A stretch of DNA of 13,882 nucleotides from an uncultured Eubacterium sp. (GTDB lineage: Bacteria > Bacillota > Clostridia > Lachnospirales > Lachnospiraceae), in assembly GCA_910584345.1 (NCBI GenBank), contig CAJTZX010000073.1, positions 1-13,882 on the forward strand, written 5' to 3'. A program made the translations under genes and the position numbers. Each line of letters begins with the position of its first letter. Positions within the stretch are counted from its first letter, which is position 1. Shown here piece after piece: positions 1 to 8,500 of this stretch. The notes under the pieces were generated by a model. It ran no database searches, had not been told where the DNA came from, and saw nothing but the letters and a program-made list of their open reading frames with translations.

Positions 1-855
1 GCTTGCCGTGGCGATTTCCTCTATCCGGGTGAGCAGATCGGCGTACTGCTCAATCCTGTTTTCGGTGAGGAAGTTCATAGTCTTTGCCGCCTGTTTCAGA
101 TTGTGGATTTTCGCCCACTGTTCATAGCCCCGGCTCTGCTGCGCCTTGATACTGTTCTCAATGTCAATGAGCAGATTAACGCCCCTGCGCTCTGCCTTTG
201 GAGCTTTGGCGGCACGGGTACGCCTGCCCGCTATCCGTTCCCTTATGACTTCCTCTGTATAGTCCGCGCCGAGGGCTTTTAGGCGGGTAAAGCGTTCCTG
301 CCCCGGTGCGCGGCATGACACATATTTTCCCAGCTTGATCTCATAGCCCGCCGCCTGTAACTGCTGCAATAGTTCCTCAAAGCTGGAAACTTGGGAAATG
401 AGCGCGTCCACGGCGATTTTCAGCTTGCCTTTCCAGCTTGTCCCGGTTTTCTCCGCTTGGTACTCCGCATAGCTCTTTCCCTTGCTGCCCTTGCCGGGGA
501 CGACCACGGAAAGCCCGTTGTCCCGGCACAGCTTGTCACTCATGTTCCGTATGCCGTAATACGTCCGCTTGTTGGAAACGTACTTGTGATGATCTACGAA
601 GTTGACCGCGCAGAAAATAATGTGGTTATGGATATGCCCCTTGTCAATGTGCGTCGTTAATACATACTCATGCTGCCCTTTGGTTACAGCGTCGGCAAGC
701 TGCCGCCCGATCTCATGGGCTTTCTCATAGTCCACTTCCCCCGGCGCAAAGGACTGTATCAAGTGAAAGGCTAAGTTGTTGCCCTTATCCCGCGCTTGCG
801 AGAGGGTATAGCCAAACTCAATATCTGCCGTTTCATAGCTGCACCCGAAAGAGGA
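1..855 (-). pseudogene. MOBP-like relaxase, N-terminally truncated and running off the window
   Basis: The minus strand is open for 285 codons from about 855 to the window edge. It encodes the relaxase family found on Tn1549/CTn-like conjugative and mobilizable elements, which nicks DNA at oriT to start transfer. Visible signature: HIDKGHIHNH, whose last five residues (622-636) form the metal-binding HxHxH centre, preceded by a conserved block reading NNLAFHLIQSFAPGEVDYE. Members of this family normally begin with about 35-40 more residues that include the catalytic tyrosine. Here the family-like sequence stops at SSFGCSYE (about 855). The frame continues upstream without an ATG or a ribosome binding site, into sequence unlike the family. 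The fragment is therefore probably inactive unless rearranged elsewhere. It is visibly GC-richer than the rest of the window, which fits horizontal acquisition. Family identity is recognised from conserved motifs; loss of function is inference. Confidence 0.85.
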
Positions 856-856
856 T

Positions 857-1060
857 ATGCTGGAGTTGGTAAAACAGCAGAAAGAGAGAAAAGAAGAAAG
901 GGAGGAAGATGAAAAATATTTCAGTGCAAGCGAAATCCTGTCATGGGAAAAGAAGCACAGCAAAACAAATGGAAAATATATAGAAGCATTGCAAGCAAGT
1001 ATAAGCAAACAGATTTCAGGAAGAATTCTCTTTAATAAAGCGATTGCCAGTGTATGTTAA
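857..1060 (+). CDS. Small orphan ORF of unknown function, probably a gene fragment
   Basis: A 67-codon frame, very rich in Lys and Glu, begins with a run of charged residues (QQKERKEEREEDEKYF) that would form a long helix, and ends in a more mixed segment (LQASISKQISGRILFN). Its ATG lies in the opposite-strand end of the relaxase remnant, right at the junction, and no good ribosome binding site precedes it. The true reading probably enters the frame from a gene whose 5' part was removed when the relaxase was cut. I do not recognise the family. It could equally be a chance frame in AT-rich purine-biased DNA. Confidence 0.35.
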   Translation: MLELVKQQKERKEEREEDEKYFSASEILSWEKKHSKTNGKYIEALQASISKQISGRILFNKAIASVC

Positions 1061-1142
1061 TAAAATAGATTCAGAAATTAAGGGGATAGTCTGCTCGTTG
1101 AAATCCCCAAGTAAAGTTACACTATCTTCGTATATTTTATTG

Positions 1143-1171
1143 TTGAAGTATCCCCAAAACTATGATATAGT
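1143..1171 (+). promoter_or_regulatory. Candidate sigma-A promoter
   Basis: TTGAAG (1143-1148) is separated by exactly 17 bases from TATAGT (1166-1171). This spacing and the five-of-six -10 match fit a vegetative promoter. It would transcribe through the inverted repeat at 1212-1246 towards hydF and would give a leader of about 300 bases. Seen in sequence only. Confidence 0.4.
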
Positions 1172-1211
1172 ATTAAAGTAATATTTACAAAAGCTTCTCT
1201 CATTAAACATA

Positions 1212-1246
1212 GATGCACATACAAAGTCTTTCTACGTATGTGCATC
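1212..1246. repeat. Perfect 11-bp inverted repeat in the hydF leader region
   Basis: GATGCACATAC (1212-1222) is exactly complementary to GTATGTGCATC (1236-1246) with a 13-base loop. No run of T follows on the plus strand, so it is not a standard terminator in that direction. It sits about 40 bases after the candidate promoter at 1143-1171. It could be an RNA hairpin in the leader, an operator, or a scar of a mobile element. Confidence 0.5.
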
Positions 1247-1394
1247 ACTTAAATTAAATACCGCAGATGTACTGACCGGAAGCATCCCTGAAGGAAAGAA
1301 GAAGTCTGATCGTTTATTTACCATAAAACAGGTAGATTCTTTTTGGTACGGTGTTACCGGGAATTGTATGTTTTATGGTTTTTTTGCATCTGTT

Positions 1395-1423
1395 TTGACA
1401 TTATATTTAAGAAATCTTATGAC
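1395..1423 (+). promoter_or_regulatory. Candidate promoter of the hydF operon
   Basis: A perfect -35 TTGACA (1395-1400) is followed after 17 bases by TATGAC (1418-1423), a four-of-six -10. Transcription would start near 1430, about 45 bases before the hydF ATG, leaving room for the AAAGGA ribosome binding site around 1463. This is the closest and best-placed promoter for the operon. Confidence 0.5.
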
Positions 1424-1473
1424 ATCATGAAACAGGTATCATGAGATAGAAAGGATTAAAGGATATTTACAGT

Positions 1474-2712
1474 ATGGGAACCACATTGAATGATACACCA
1501 AACGCCAACCGGACGCACATTGCCTTTTTTGGTAAAATGAACAGTGGAAAGTCTTCCTTAATCAATGCTCTGGCAAACCAGCAGATTTCTATCGTATCCA
1601 AAATCGGCGGAACTACTACAGACCTTGTGAAAAAATCAATGGAAATTCATGGTATCGGGCCGTGTGTACTTATTGATACAGCCGGATTTGATGACACGAG
1701 TGATTTAGGAGACAGTCGTGTCATGCTTGCAAAACAGGCAGCCGCACAAGCTGACTTGGCAGTACTTGTATTTTCTGCGGATACGGCTTCACTTACAGAC
1801 AATGCTTCCGATCTTTTTTCTCAGGAGCAGCGATGGTACGATCTGCTGCAAAAAAGGAATACACCTGTTATATTTGTACTTAACAAAGCAGATCTGCTTA
1901 GACCGTCTGATTGTTTGGCAGATAAAATTATGGAAAAATTCAACAAAACTCCGCTACAAATCAGTGCCATCGAAAAAAAAGGTATGGACAGCTTAACGAA
2001 TGCACTGATTGCTGCTGCAACTGATCTGCATCAGGAAGCAGCACGTTTGATTACCGGACATCTGGTTACAGCCGAAGACCTTGTTCTTCTTGTAATGCCT
2101 CAGGATATTCAGGCTCCGAAAGGACGTTTGATTCTTCCGCAAGTACAAACGCTGCGGGAGCTGCTCGATAAGAAGTGTCTGACGATGTGCACAACAATCG
2201 ATCAGTTCGAACACGCGCTGGCAATGTTAAATCATCCGCCAAAACTGATTATTACAGATTCGCAGGTGTTTCAAACGATATATGAAAAAAAACCTGAAAA
2301 AAGCAGGCTGACTTCATTCTCCACTCTGTTTGCAGCATATAAAGGAGATATTGCCTATTTTGTGCAGGGCGCAGAGATGATTGGTACGCTGACGGAGCAA
2401 GACAAAGTACTGATTGCAGAATGCTGTACCCATGCTCCGCTTGATGAGGATATTGGCCGTGAAAAACTGCCGCGCCTGCTGCGGAAAAAAATAGGAGAAA
2501 AGCTGACCGTAGATATTGTTTCCGGCACAGATTTTCCAAACGACTTATCAAAGTACCGCTTAATAATTCAATGCGGCGCCTGCATGTTTAACCGCAAATA
2601 TGTCATGTCCCGGGTAAATGCTGCAAAGGAACAAAACATAGCTATGACAAATTATGGCGTAGCCATTGCATATCTGAATGGTATTTTAGATAAAATAGAG
2701 CTAACCCAATGA
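1474..2712 (+). CDS. hydF: HydF, [FeFe]-hydrogenase maturation GTPase and scaffold
   Basis: This 412-residue cytoplasmic protein is the scaffold on which the two-iron part of the H-cluster is assembled, using products of HydE and HydG, before delivery to the hydrogenase HydA. An N-terminal Era/TrmE-like GTPase domain (about 10-190) shows the P-loop GKMNSGKS (20-27), switch-I GGTTTD (45-50), DTAG (68-71) and NKAD (137-140). The C-terminal cluster domain has the diagnostic CxHx46CxxC set: C318, H320, C367 and C370. Length matches the family. An AAAGGA-type ribosome binding site lies at suitable distance before the ATG. The TM1266-type regulator and hydG follow on the same strand after 67 and 141 bases, as expected for an operon. 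All key residues are present, so it should be functional. Confidence 0.97.
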   Translation: MGTTLNDTPNANRTHIAFFGKMNSGKSSLINALANQQISIVSKIGGTTTDLVKKSMEIHGIGPCVLIDTAGFDDTSDLGDSRVMLAKQAAAQADLAVLVFSADTASLTDNASDLFSQEQRWYDLLQKRNTPVIFVLNKADLLRPSDCLADKIMEKFNKTPLQISAIEKKGMDSLTNALIAAATDLHQEAARLITGHLVTAEDLVLLVMPQDIQAPKGRLILPQVQTLRELLDKKCLTMCTTIDQFEHALAMLNHPPKLIITDSQVFQTIYEKKPEKSRLTSFSTLFAAYKGDIAYFVQGAEMIGTLTEQDKVLIAECCTHAPLDEDIGREKLPRLLRKKIGEKLTVDIVSGTDFPNDLSKYRLIIQCGACMFNRKYVMSRVNAAKEQNIAMTNYGVAIAYLNGILDKIELTQ

Positions 2713-2779
2713 TTGCGAACGAATGGATAACCATATTTATTATAAAGGAAGCCTAAGATATTTAAAGGAGCAATATAAA

Positions 2780-3040
2780 ATGGGAACAAACGAAACAAAA
2801 CTGGCTGTGATCGCGATTGTAGTGGAACGCGAAGAAAGTGTCAGGGAGCTCAATGACCTTCTTCACAGCTGCAGCAATTATATTATCGGCAGAATGGGAA
2901 TTCCACACAGAGAACGCGGCGTATCGCTGATTAGCGTTGCAATGGATGCCCCAGCCGATACGATCAGCTCGTTATCCGGAAAGCTTGGAAGAATCAGTGG
3001 TGTCTCTGCAAAAGTAGCTTACTCAAAAATGCCGGAGTAA
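2780..3040 (+). CDS. TM1266-family putative regulator of the iron-only hydrogenase system
   Basis: This 86-residue protein is a small ACT/NikR-C-like ferredoxin-fold regulator of the kind repeatedly found beside hydrogenase maturation genes. Its effector and target are not established, so the regulatory role is by family name only. The sequence alternates hydrophobic strands (KLAVIAIVVE near the N-terminus, GVSLISVAMDA in the middle) with a helix of VRELNDLLHSCSNYI type, and it has the conserved-looking GRMGIPHRERGVS segment. I chose the ATG at 2780 because AAAGGAG lies just before it. The in-frame ATG at 2723 lacks such a site and would add a 19-residue tail that does not look like the family. 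It lies between hydF and hydG and is most likely co-transcribed with them. Confidence 0.88.
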   Translation: MGTNETKLAVIAIVVEREESVRELNDLLHSCSNYIIGRMGIPHRERGVSLISVAMDAPADTISSLSGKLGRISGVSAKVAYSKMPE

Positions 3041-3141
3041 CCACAACATATGATCTTAACTCAAACTATGAATAGTAAAACGAAAAAATTAATATGATAA
3101 TTTTAAAAAAATTAAAATATAAAAAAGGCAGCAATTTGTGA

Positions 3142-3157
3142 CAGCTTGAAAAAGCTG
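3142..3157 (+). promoter_or_regulatory. Small GAAA-tetraloop hairpin just before the hydG ribosome binding site
   Basis: CAGCTT (3142-3147) and AAGCTG (3152-3157) pair perfectly around the loop GAAA, a GNRA-type tetraloop. The hairpin ends about 10 bases before the AAAGGAG ribosome binding site (3168-3174) of hydG. It could stabilise a processed hydG message or tune translation; this is inference from position. Confidence 0.35.
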
Positions 3158-3181
3158 CTGTTACAAGAAAGGAGAAATACC

Positions 3182-4600
3182 ATGTATAACGTAATGTCGC
3201 CAAAAGCAGAGGAATTTATCAGTGACGAAGAAATCCGGCAATGTCTGGAATACGCACAGAAAAATAAAAATAATGCGTCTCTTATCGATGAAATTCTAAA
3301 CAAAGCAAAAAAAATGAAAGGATTATCACACAAAGAGGCGCTTGTCTTGCTGGACTGTGAACTGGAAGATAAAAATAAGGAAATCTACAAGCTTGCAGAA
3401 GAAATCAAGCAGGAATTTTATGGCAACCGAATTGTCATGTTTGCGCCGCTTTATTTATCCAATTACTGTATCAACGGCTGTGAATATTGTCCGTATCATG
3501 CTAAAAATAAACACATTACAAGAAAGAAGCTGACACAGGAAGAGGTCCGGCGTGAAGTAATCGCGCTGCAGGATATGGGGCATAAAAGGCTGGCTCTGGA
3601 AGCCGGAGAAGACCCTGTAAACAATCCACTTGAATATATTTTGGATTGTATCCATACGATTTACAGTATAAAGCACAAAAACGGAGCTATCCGGCGGGTA
3701 AACGTAAATATTGCTGCAACGACTGTCGAAGATTACAAAAAACTGAAAGAAGCCGGTATCGGTACATATATCCTGTTTCAGGAAACTTACAACAAACAAC
3801 AGTACGAAAAACTGCATCCAACCGGGCCAAAAAGCAATTATGCCTATCATACGGAAGCAATGGATCGCGCGATGGATGGCGGTATTGATGATGTCGGCCT
3901 GGGCGTACTGTTTGGACTGAACAACTACCGATATGATTTTACCGGTATCATTATGCACGCAGAACACCTGGAAACATATAAAGGTGTTGGCCCGCATACA
4001 ATCAGCGTTCCTCGTGTACGCAAAGCAGACGATATTGACCCGGACGTGTTTGATAATGGCATCTCAGACGAAATGTTTGAAAAAATCGTAGCATGTATCC
4101 GCATTGCAGTTCCATATACGGGAATGATCGTATCTACAAGAGAATCTGAAGAAACTCGTAAAAAAGTACTGCATCTTGGCATCTCACAGATCAGCGGCGG
4201 TTCCAGAACAAGTGTAGGCGGCTACTATGAAGAAGAAGCTGAGGAAGATAATTCTGCACAGTTCGATGTCAGCGACCGCAGGACTTTGGAAGAAGTCGTC
4301 CATTGGCTGATGGAACTTGGATATGTCCCGAGCTTTTGTACCGCATGTTACCGCGCCGGGCGTACCGGAGACCGCTTTATGGAACTTTTAAAAAGCAAGC
4401 AAATTGTAAATTGCTGTCATCCAAACGCACTTATGACACTAAAAGAATTTTTAGAAGACTATGCTACACCAGAGACGAAAGAGCTCGGTGAAAAACTAAT
4501 TGCAGAAGAGTTGACAAAAATCCCAAACGAAACCGTTCGAAAAAAAGCGTCGGAATATATCCAAAATATTCAAGATGGCGAGAGAGACTTTCGCTTTTAA
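3182..4600 (+). CDS. hydG: HydG, radical SAM tyrosine lyase of H-cluster maturation
   Basis: This 472-residue enzyme cleaves tyrosine by radical SAM chemistry to p-cresol and dehydroglycine, from which the CO and cyanide ligands of the [FeFe]-hydrogenase H-cluster are made. The radical SAM cluster motif CX3CX2C is seen at C96, C100 and C103 (NYCINGCEYC). The second cluster site, specific to HydG against the related ThiH, is CX2CX22C at C386, C389 and C412. Domain order is an N-terminal helical region (1-85), a radical SAM barrel (about 86-345) and the C-terminal cluster domain. Length is normal. I chose the ATG at 3182, preceded by AAAGGAG; the in-frame ATG at 3146 has no such site. It is the last gene of the hydF operon. 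Both cluster sites are intact, so it should be active. hydE is not present here. Confidence 0.97.
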   Translation: MYNVMSPKAEEFISDEEIRQCLEYAQKNKNNASLIDEILNKAKKMKGLSHKEALVLLDCELEDKNKEIYKLAEEIKQEFYGNRIVMFAPLYLSNYCINGCEYCPYHAKNKHITRKKLTQEEVRREVIALQDMGHKRLALEAGEDPVNNPLEYILDCIHTIYSIKHKNGAIRRVNVNIAATTVEDYKKLKEAGIGTYILFQETYNKQQYEKLHPTGPKSNYAYHTEAMDRAMDGGIDDVGLGVLFGLNNYRYDFTGIIMHAEHLETYKGVGPHTISVPRVRKADDIDPDVFDNGISDEMFEKIVACIRIAVPYTGMIVSTRESEETRKKVLHLGISQISGGSRTSVGGYYEEEAEEDNSAQFDVSDRRTLEEVVHWLMELGYVPSFCTACYRAGRTGDRFMELLKSKQIVNCCHPNALMTLKEFLEDYATPETKELGEKLIAEELTKIPNETVRKKASEYIQNIQDGERDFRF

Positions 4601-4644
4601 TAACTCAGTTCTTCTAAAATGATTTTTCTAAATGACTTATTTAA

Positions 4645-4809
4645 AATATTTTTGTTACTTGTGGAAGTGACTACCACGGGAAAACAAAACCGTCTATCGG
4701 AATAGGACAGCATGGCTGCCCCGTTCCATATGCGGAAATGGCAGGCCAGTTGTACAGGGAAATAAGTTCATTGCAAAGTCTGCTTTTGGATAAGGTGATC
4801 GGGAAATGA
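4645..4809 (+). pseudogene. C-terminal remnant of a PHP-domain phosphoesterase
   Basis: After the hydG stop, a 54-codon frame without any start codon reads VTCGSDYHGKTKPSIGIGQ and then an amphipathic tail ending at the TGA of 4807-4809. The GSDxHGK signature is the last metal-binding block of PHP-type phosphoesterases (TrpH/COG0613-like), where Asp and His bind metal, normally close to the C-terminus of a protein of some 230-300 residues. The other metal-binding blocks are absent: an in-frame TAA precedes the fragment at 4642-4644. This is therefore the 3' scrap of a gene whose body was deleted. The reading is by motif recognition, and the loss of function is clear from the missing start. Confidence 0.6.
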
Positions 4810-4810
4810 T

Positions 4811-4856
4811 AAAAACTTTCCCTTGTTTTGGCTGGCAAGGGCAAAAACAAGGGAAA
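4811..4856 (-). terminator. Probable rho-independent terminator for the minus-strand gene
   Basis: TTTCCCTTGTTTT (4817-4829) and AAAACAAGGGAAA (4844-4856) form a perfect 13-bp stem with a 14-base loop. Read on the minus strand, the stem is followed by G then TTTTT (4815-4811), the usual U-tract. It lies about 80 bases beyond the stop of the dihydrofolate-reductase-family remnant, in the right direction to end that transcript. Confidence 0.6.
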
Positions 4857-4935
4857 ATACTTAGCAGTTCATGGTATGAGGGTTGATAACCCATGAAAAA
4901 TAAGGGAAGTTTTTGGAAAAGCGTACAAACAGGAT

Positions 4936-5336
4936 TTATCGTTTAGTGTAAATCAAATCTATCATACCATTATAAGTCTGTGTCTTTTGCAGGCGTAATT
5001 TTATTTCATGACTAATACTGTCAAACAGTCGAATGCCAGAACCCAGAATAGTTGGAATAACCGTCAAATAGTAAACATCAATCAAATCTTCTCTCATCAA
5101 TTGCTGAACAAGATTTGCCCCACCACATATCCATACATCTTTTCCGTTTTCCTCTCGTAGCCTTTTCACCAATTCAACAGGACATTCATTGGTGAAGCGA
5201 ATTTTATCGAAAGATACCTTTTCCTTGCTTGTTACAACATAGGTCATAAAATCATCATAGAGCCAATCATCAGGTGAAAGCTCTGTAACAATTTGATGGT
5301 AAGTGTTCCATCCCATGATAATTGAATATTTCTCAT
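4936..5336 (-). pseudogene. Dihydrofolate-reductase-family (RibD C-terminal-like) gene with its N-terminus deleted
   Basis: The minus strand encodes the last 126 residues (from the ATG at 5316) of a small pyridine-nucleotide reductase of the dihydrofolate-reductase/RibD-C family. It shows MGWNTYHQI, the WICGGANLVQQL nucleotide-binding turn and the closing PTILGSGIRLF segment. Complete members have about 175-180 residues and begin with a block such as SLDGYIA, which is missing. A good ribosome binding site GAGGTGAT (5350-5343) stands six bases before an ATG at 5336 that starts MRNI, a plausible ancestral beginning. From that ATG the reading falls out of frame with the conserved body after a few codons and stops after about 30 residues. 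The ATG at 5316 has no ribosome binding site. The simplest reading is an internal deletion of roughly 150 bases that joined the start to the middle of the gene. A short protein from 5316 cannot be excluded. Confidence 0.75.
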
Positions 5337-5515
5337 TTATATATCACCTCAACTGGAATTTTCTATGATAAATCAATGTTTATCTTGTACCTGTTATCAA
5401 TACATACAATATTTTCATTATACTTTTAACGCATCGGATCACGTATCTGTTGTTGTCCTATTTTTCTGTCTATTTCCTATTAAAATTGCCTGTCACTGTT
5501 CTTTCCGGCCAAAGA

Positions 5516-8500
5516 TCACCATCCCCTTGTTTCACTGCCATAATTATACATCCCTTTTGCAATGAGATAATACGTCTCTGTCCAATGTGGATGCTCCATA
5601 CCGCTTAAGTAAGTTACTACAAATGCACTTCTGGCATTCGCATATTTACTTGCAGCTTCATATACCGTTTCGTTTGCTAACCAATCCGCCAATGTCTGCA
5701 TAAAATATGCAGGTGTCTGATAGCATACTTCGTAGTATATTCTGTTCCCATATGCATCTCTTCCTGAGGCTGTTGTAAATTCTCCTAACTGCTGCAGCAT
5801 TGGCCGTAATGACATCATCTTGTCATTCGCTGCCTGCATTGCTTCCTCTTCAGTCTCGTAATTGCCTCTTCCATATACGATCGTATTGAAATCATGCGTA
5901 AACCGATACAAGTCCTCACGGCTGTCTGCAACGGATTCAAACCTTTTCAGCATCCAGTCAATTTTTTCACTGCTTTCATAATCCAGTCCGGTAAAATCTT
6001 TAAATGCACTTCCTTTATAAGAGCTACCTGTCTCCAACAACGTCGTACCGCCGGAGCACTTGGACACACTCACTTTTTTATCATTGCCATATCTGCCAAA
6101 TCCCCATTTTCCTTCCAGTGGAAGTCCCGGAAATGCATCATCTTCGTTTATGATGTTGAAAATAGTTGTATAAGTCTTTGCAGACGTTGTTGTTGCTGGC
6201 GCACCAAACGTATACGTTACTGCGGATGCTCCTGCTTCTTCCAGATTTGCCCCAACAATATTGGCAATTGCCGCACCGCGTGAGTGTCCTGTTACCCAGT
6301 ACATTTTTTGTGCATCGCCACGGATGCCTGATGTTTCTGACACATATTGGTCAATTGCCTGCATTACCCGGTTTGCCGTAACATCAAAGCCTTTGTGGTT
6401 TTCTTTGTTTGTCCATTCTGGATGTTCTCCTGTCAGCTTGTAGTATTCTTCGGTATCTGCTCCTATGTCAAAGTAGCTGGTCCATTCTTCTAACGATCCG
6501 TTCATGCCACGTATAGCAGTCAGTATAATCTCTTTTTTCTCTCCGTTATATTCTACAAAATGATGCCCAACCGCTATTTCAGTACGGTCATGATCGGTGA
6601 ACCCAACCTCAAAAACTTTTGCATCCTGCATTCCAAGCGCTTCAAATAATTCTTCAGGTTTGTGCCGTTTTGTAAGCAGATCGTCGATATATACCTGCAC
6701 ATCACTGTCGTTGTCGATATCTGATCTGTTTTCATAAATATCGGCTGCAAACAGGGAAGACAAAACGCTTAAATCCTCATTATATTTAGTAACATCCCCA
6801 AAGAACCACCGGTAATCGATGTTAAATGCTATGCTGCCTTTATCAGCTGCATACTGCAGCACGTCCTCTTTATTATACTGCTCCATTCTTCCGGTAAAGC
6901 TGTGCTTTTTCGGCTCCGGATCCGTATCATCCGGCAGACCGTCAAAATCTGTATCCGCAATAATTGGATTGCTGTTATATTTATACGCCGCTACCGTTCC
7001 ATAATTTGTATTTATAATCGTCCCTTTGCTCACAACGCGGATGATTTCATCCAGATCCACATACTCTTCCGGCTCTACCGTTGCAAGCTCAACAACATCC
7101 GGCGCTCCGTCGCCATCTGTATCCACTGTGCTTCCAATATATGGCTTTTCATCAAGCCTTACCGGAACAGGAACCGGTCCCCGTAAATAAATCCAATACC
7201 CATCGCCAACAATATTATTGCCGATTTTATCTGCGATTGCCATAATTTCCGTATGGAAATCACTGTTGTTGATATCACAAAAGATTCCATCTGTTTTATC
7301 ATACAAATCTCTGTATGTTTCTTTCTCAACTGCAGCTGATACAACCGAACAGCTTACTCCTTCATTTTTCAGCAATTCAATTTCTGAAGACATAGACGGA
7401 ATGCCATATCGATTCTCATTCTTGTAAGCTGCGTCTGTGACGAGAATAAATATTTTTCCGGCAGAAGCACGCATGTCCAATAATCTTGCTGTTTCAAGCG
7501 CATCTACCGCGCTTTCGTCCGCATCACCGCCCCCGCTTGAACCAAGAGTTGCAATCGCAGATTTATATTCTTCCGTATCATAAAACCAGCTGGACGAGCC
7601 GTTGCCGCTTTTATGAACAATTGTGCTGCCCATACCATCCGCTTCAATATCTCTGTACTCTACAAGCGCAAGATTTGCCGAAACTCCTTTTGCTTTTAAT
7701 GCGTCTGTAAACGCTATCAGATTATTTCTTACATTTTCAATGTATGGAGTCATGGAACCTGTTGTATCGATAATAAATACAATATCTGCCTGCGCCTGAA
7801 CTCCCGGCATCGTAATTGCTTTTTGCGTATATGCTGATGCAGGCACAGCGTTGTACGCCTGCGGTGTTACGACATAAGCTGCCGGTGTTACAGTATACTC
7901 TGATGCAACTGAAATACCTGTGTCATATCCATTTGACACATCGTTCCCTGTCTGATAGTTCGGTGAATCGTAATTCGACTGTTCCGGCAGTTCTTCCTCT
8001 TCCTCTGCACATGCATATGGTATAACATCCTGCAAAGCATAGACATCCGAAACCTGCGGCATATTCAGACCCAGATCTGAAAACATTGCACGTACATCCA
8101 GAACAAAATAAGTGCCGTCTCCATCGACGGTAGCAGAAACCGTATTTGTCTCTGCATTAAAATCGGTCTCAAAATATTTCGTCGTCCCGTCTTCGTTATA
8201 TCTGCAAATTAAATTCGTTGAAAATGTATTTGCACCGTCATCCACTGTTAAAAGAGCCGGAGTGCTGGTTGTCAGACGGAAAGATAACTCAGCATTTTCC
8301 AGATTATCACCGGAAATATCTATGGCATCGCCAATCAAAGATCTGCTGTCGCTAAACTCTGTAGATTCTGACCGTTCAATAACAACTTTTCGATTGATAT
8401 TCCCACTCATTTCCGCTTTCAGAGAAGGAATTGCAGCATTGTCGCTCTCCAACAGCTCTTTTGCAATATTTGCTTTACTAATTTCCTGTGTAAACGTTCT

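Larger units (their letters stand above)
1061..1473. other. Non-coding stretch upstream of hydF, with a possible coding relic
   Basis: This 413-base gap holds two promoter-like sites (1143-1171 and 1395-1423), an 11-bp inverted repeat (1212-1246), and the repeated word TCCCCAA (about 1104-1110 and 1151-1157). The first copy is also part of a short GGGGAT/ATCCCC inverted repeat (1082-1108). In the plus strand the frame from 1182 to the TGA at 1427-1429 has no stop and translates with protein-like composition after about 1263 (DVLTGSIPEGKKKSDRLFTI). It has no upstream ATG and no ribosome binding site, so it is at most the tail of a lost gene. I do not recognise that peptide. Confidence 0.5.

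Noticed and set aside
391..660. Plus-strand 89-codon frame across the relaxase region
   Set aside because: It is antisense to the conserved relaxase motifs, including HIHNH; the minus strand clearly holds the real coding signal.
1082..1157. Repeated TCCCCAA words as a possible CRISPR-like or iteron array
   Set aside because: Only two copies about 47 bases apart and no regular spacing; too little for an array or origin.
3455..3997. Minus-strand 180-codon frame
   Set aside because: It lies wholly inside hydG, which has both cluster motifs intact.
5365..5565. Plus-strand 66-codon frame
   Set aside because: No ribosome binding site, overlaps the end of the giant gene, and composition is that of AT-rich non-coding DNA.
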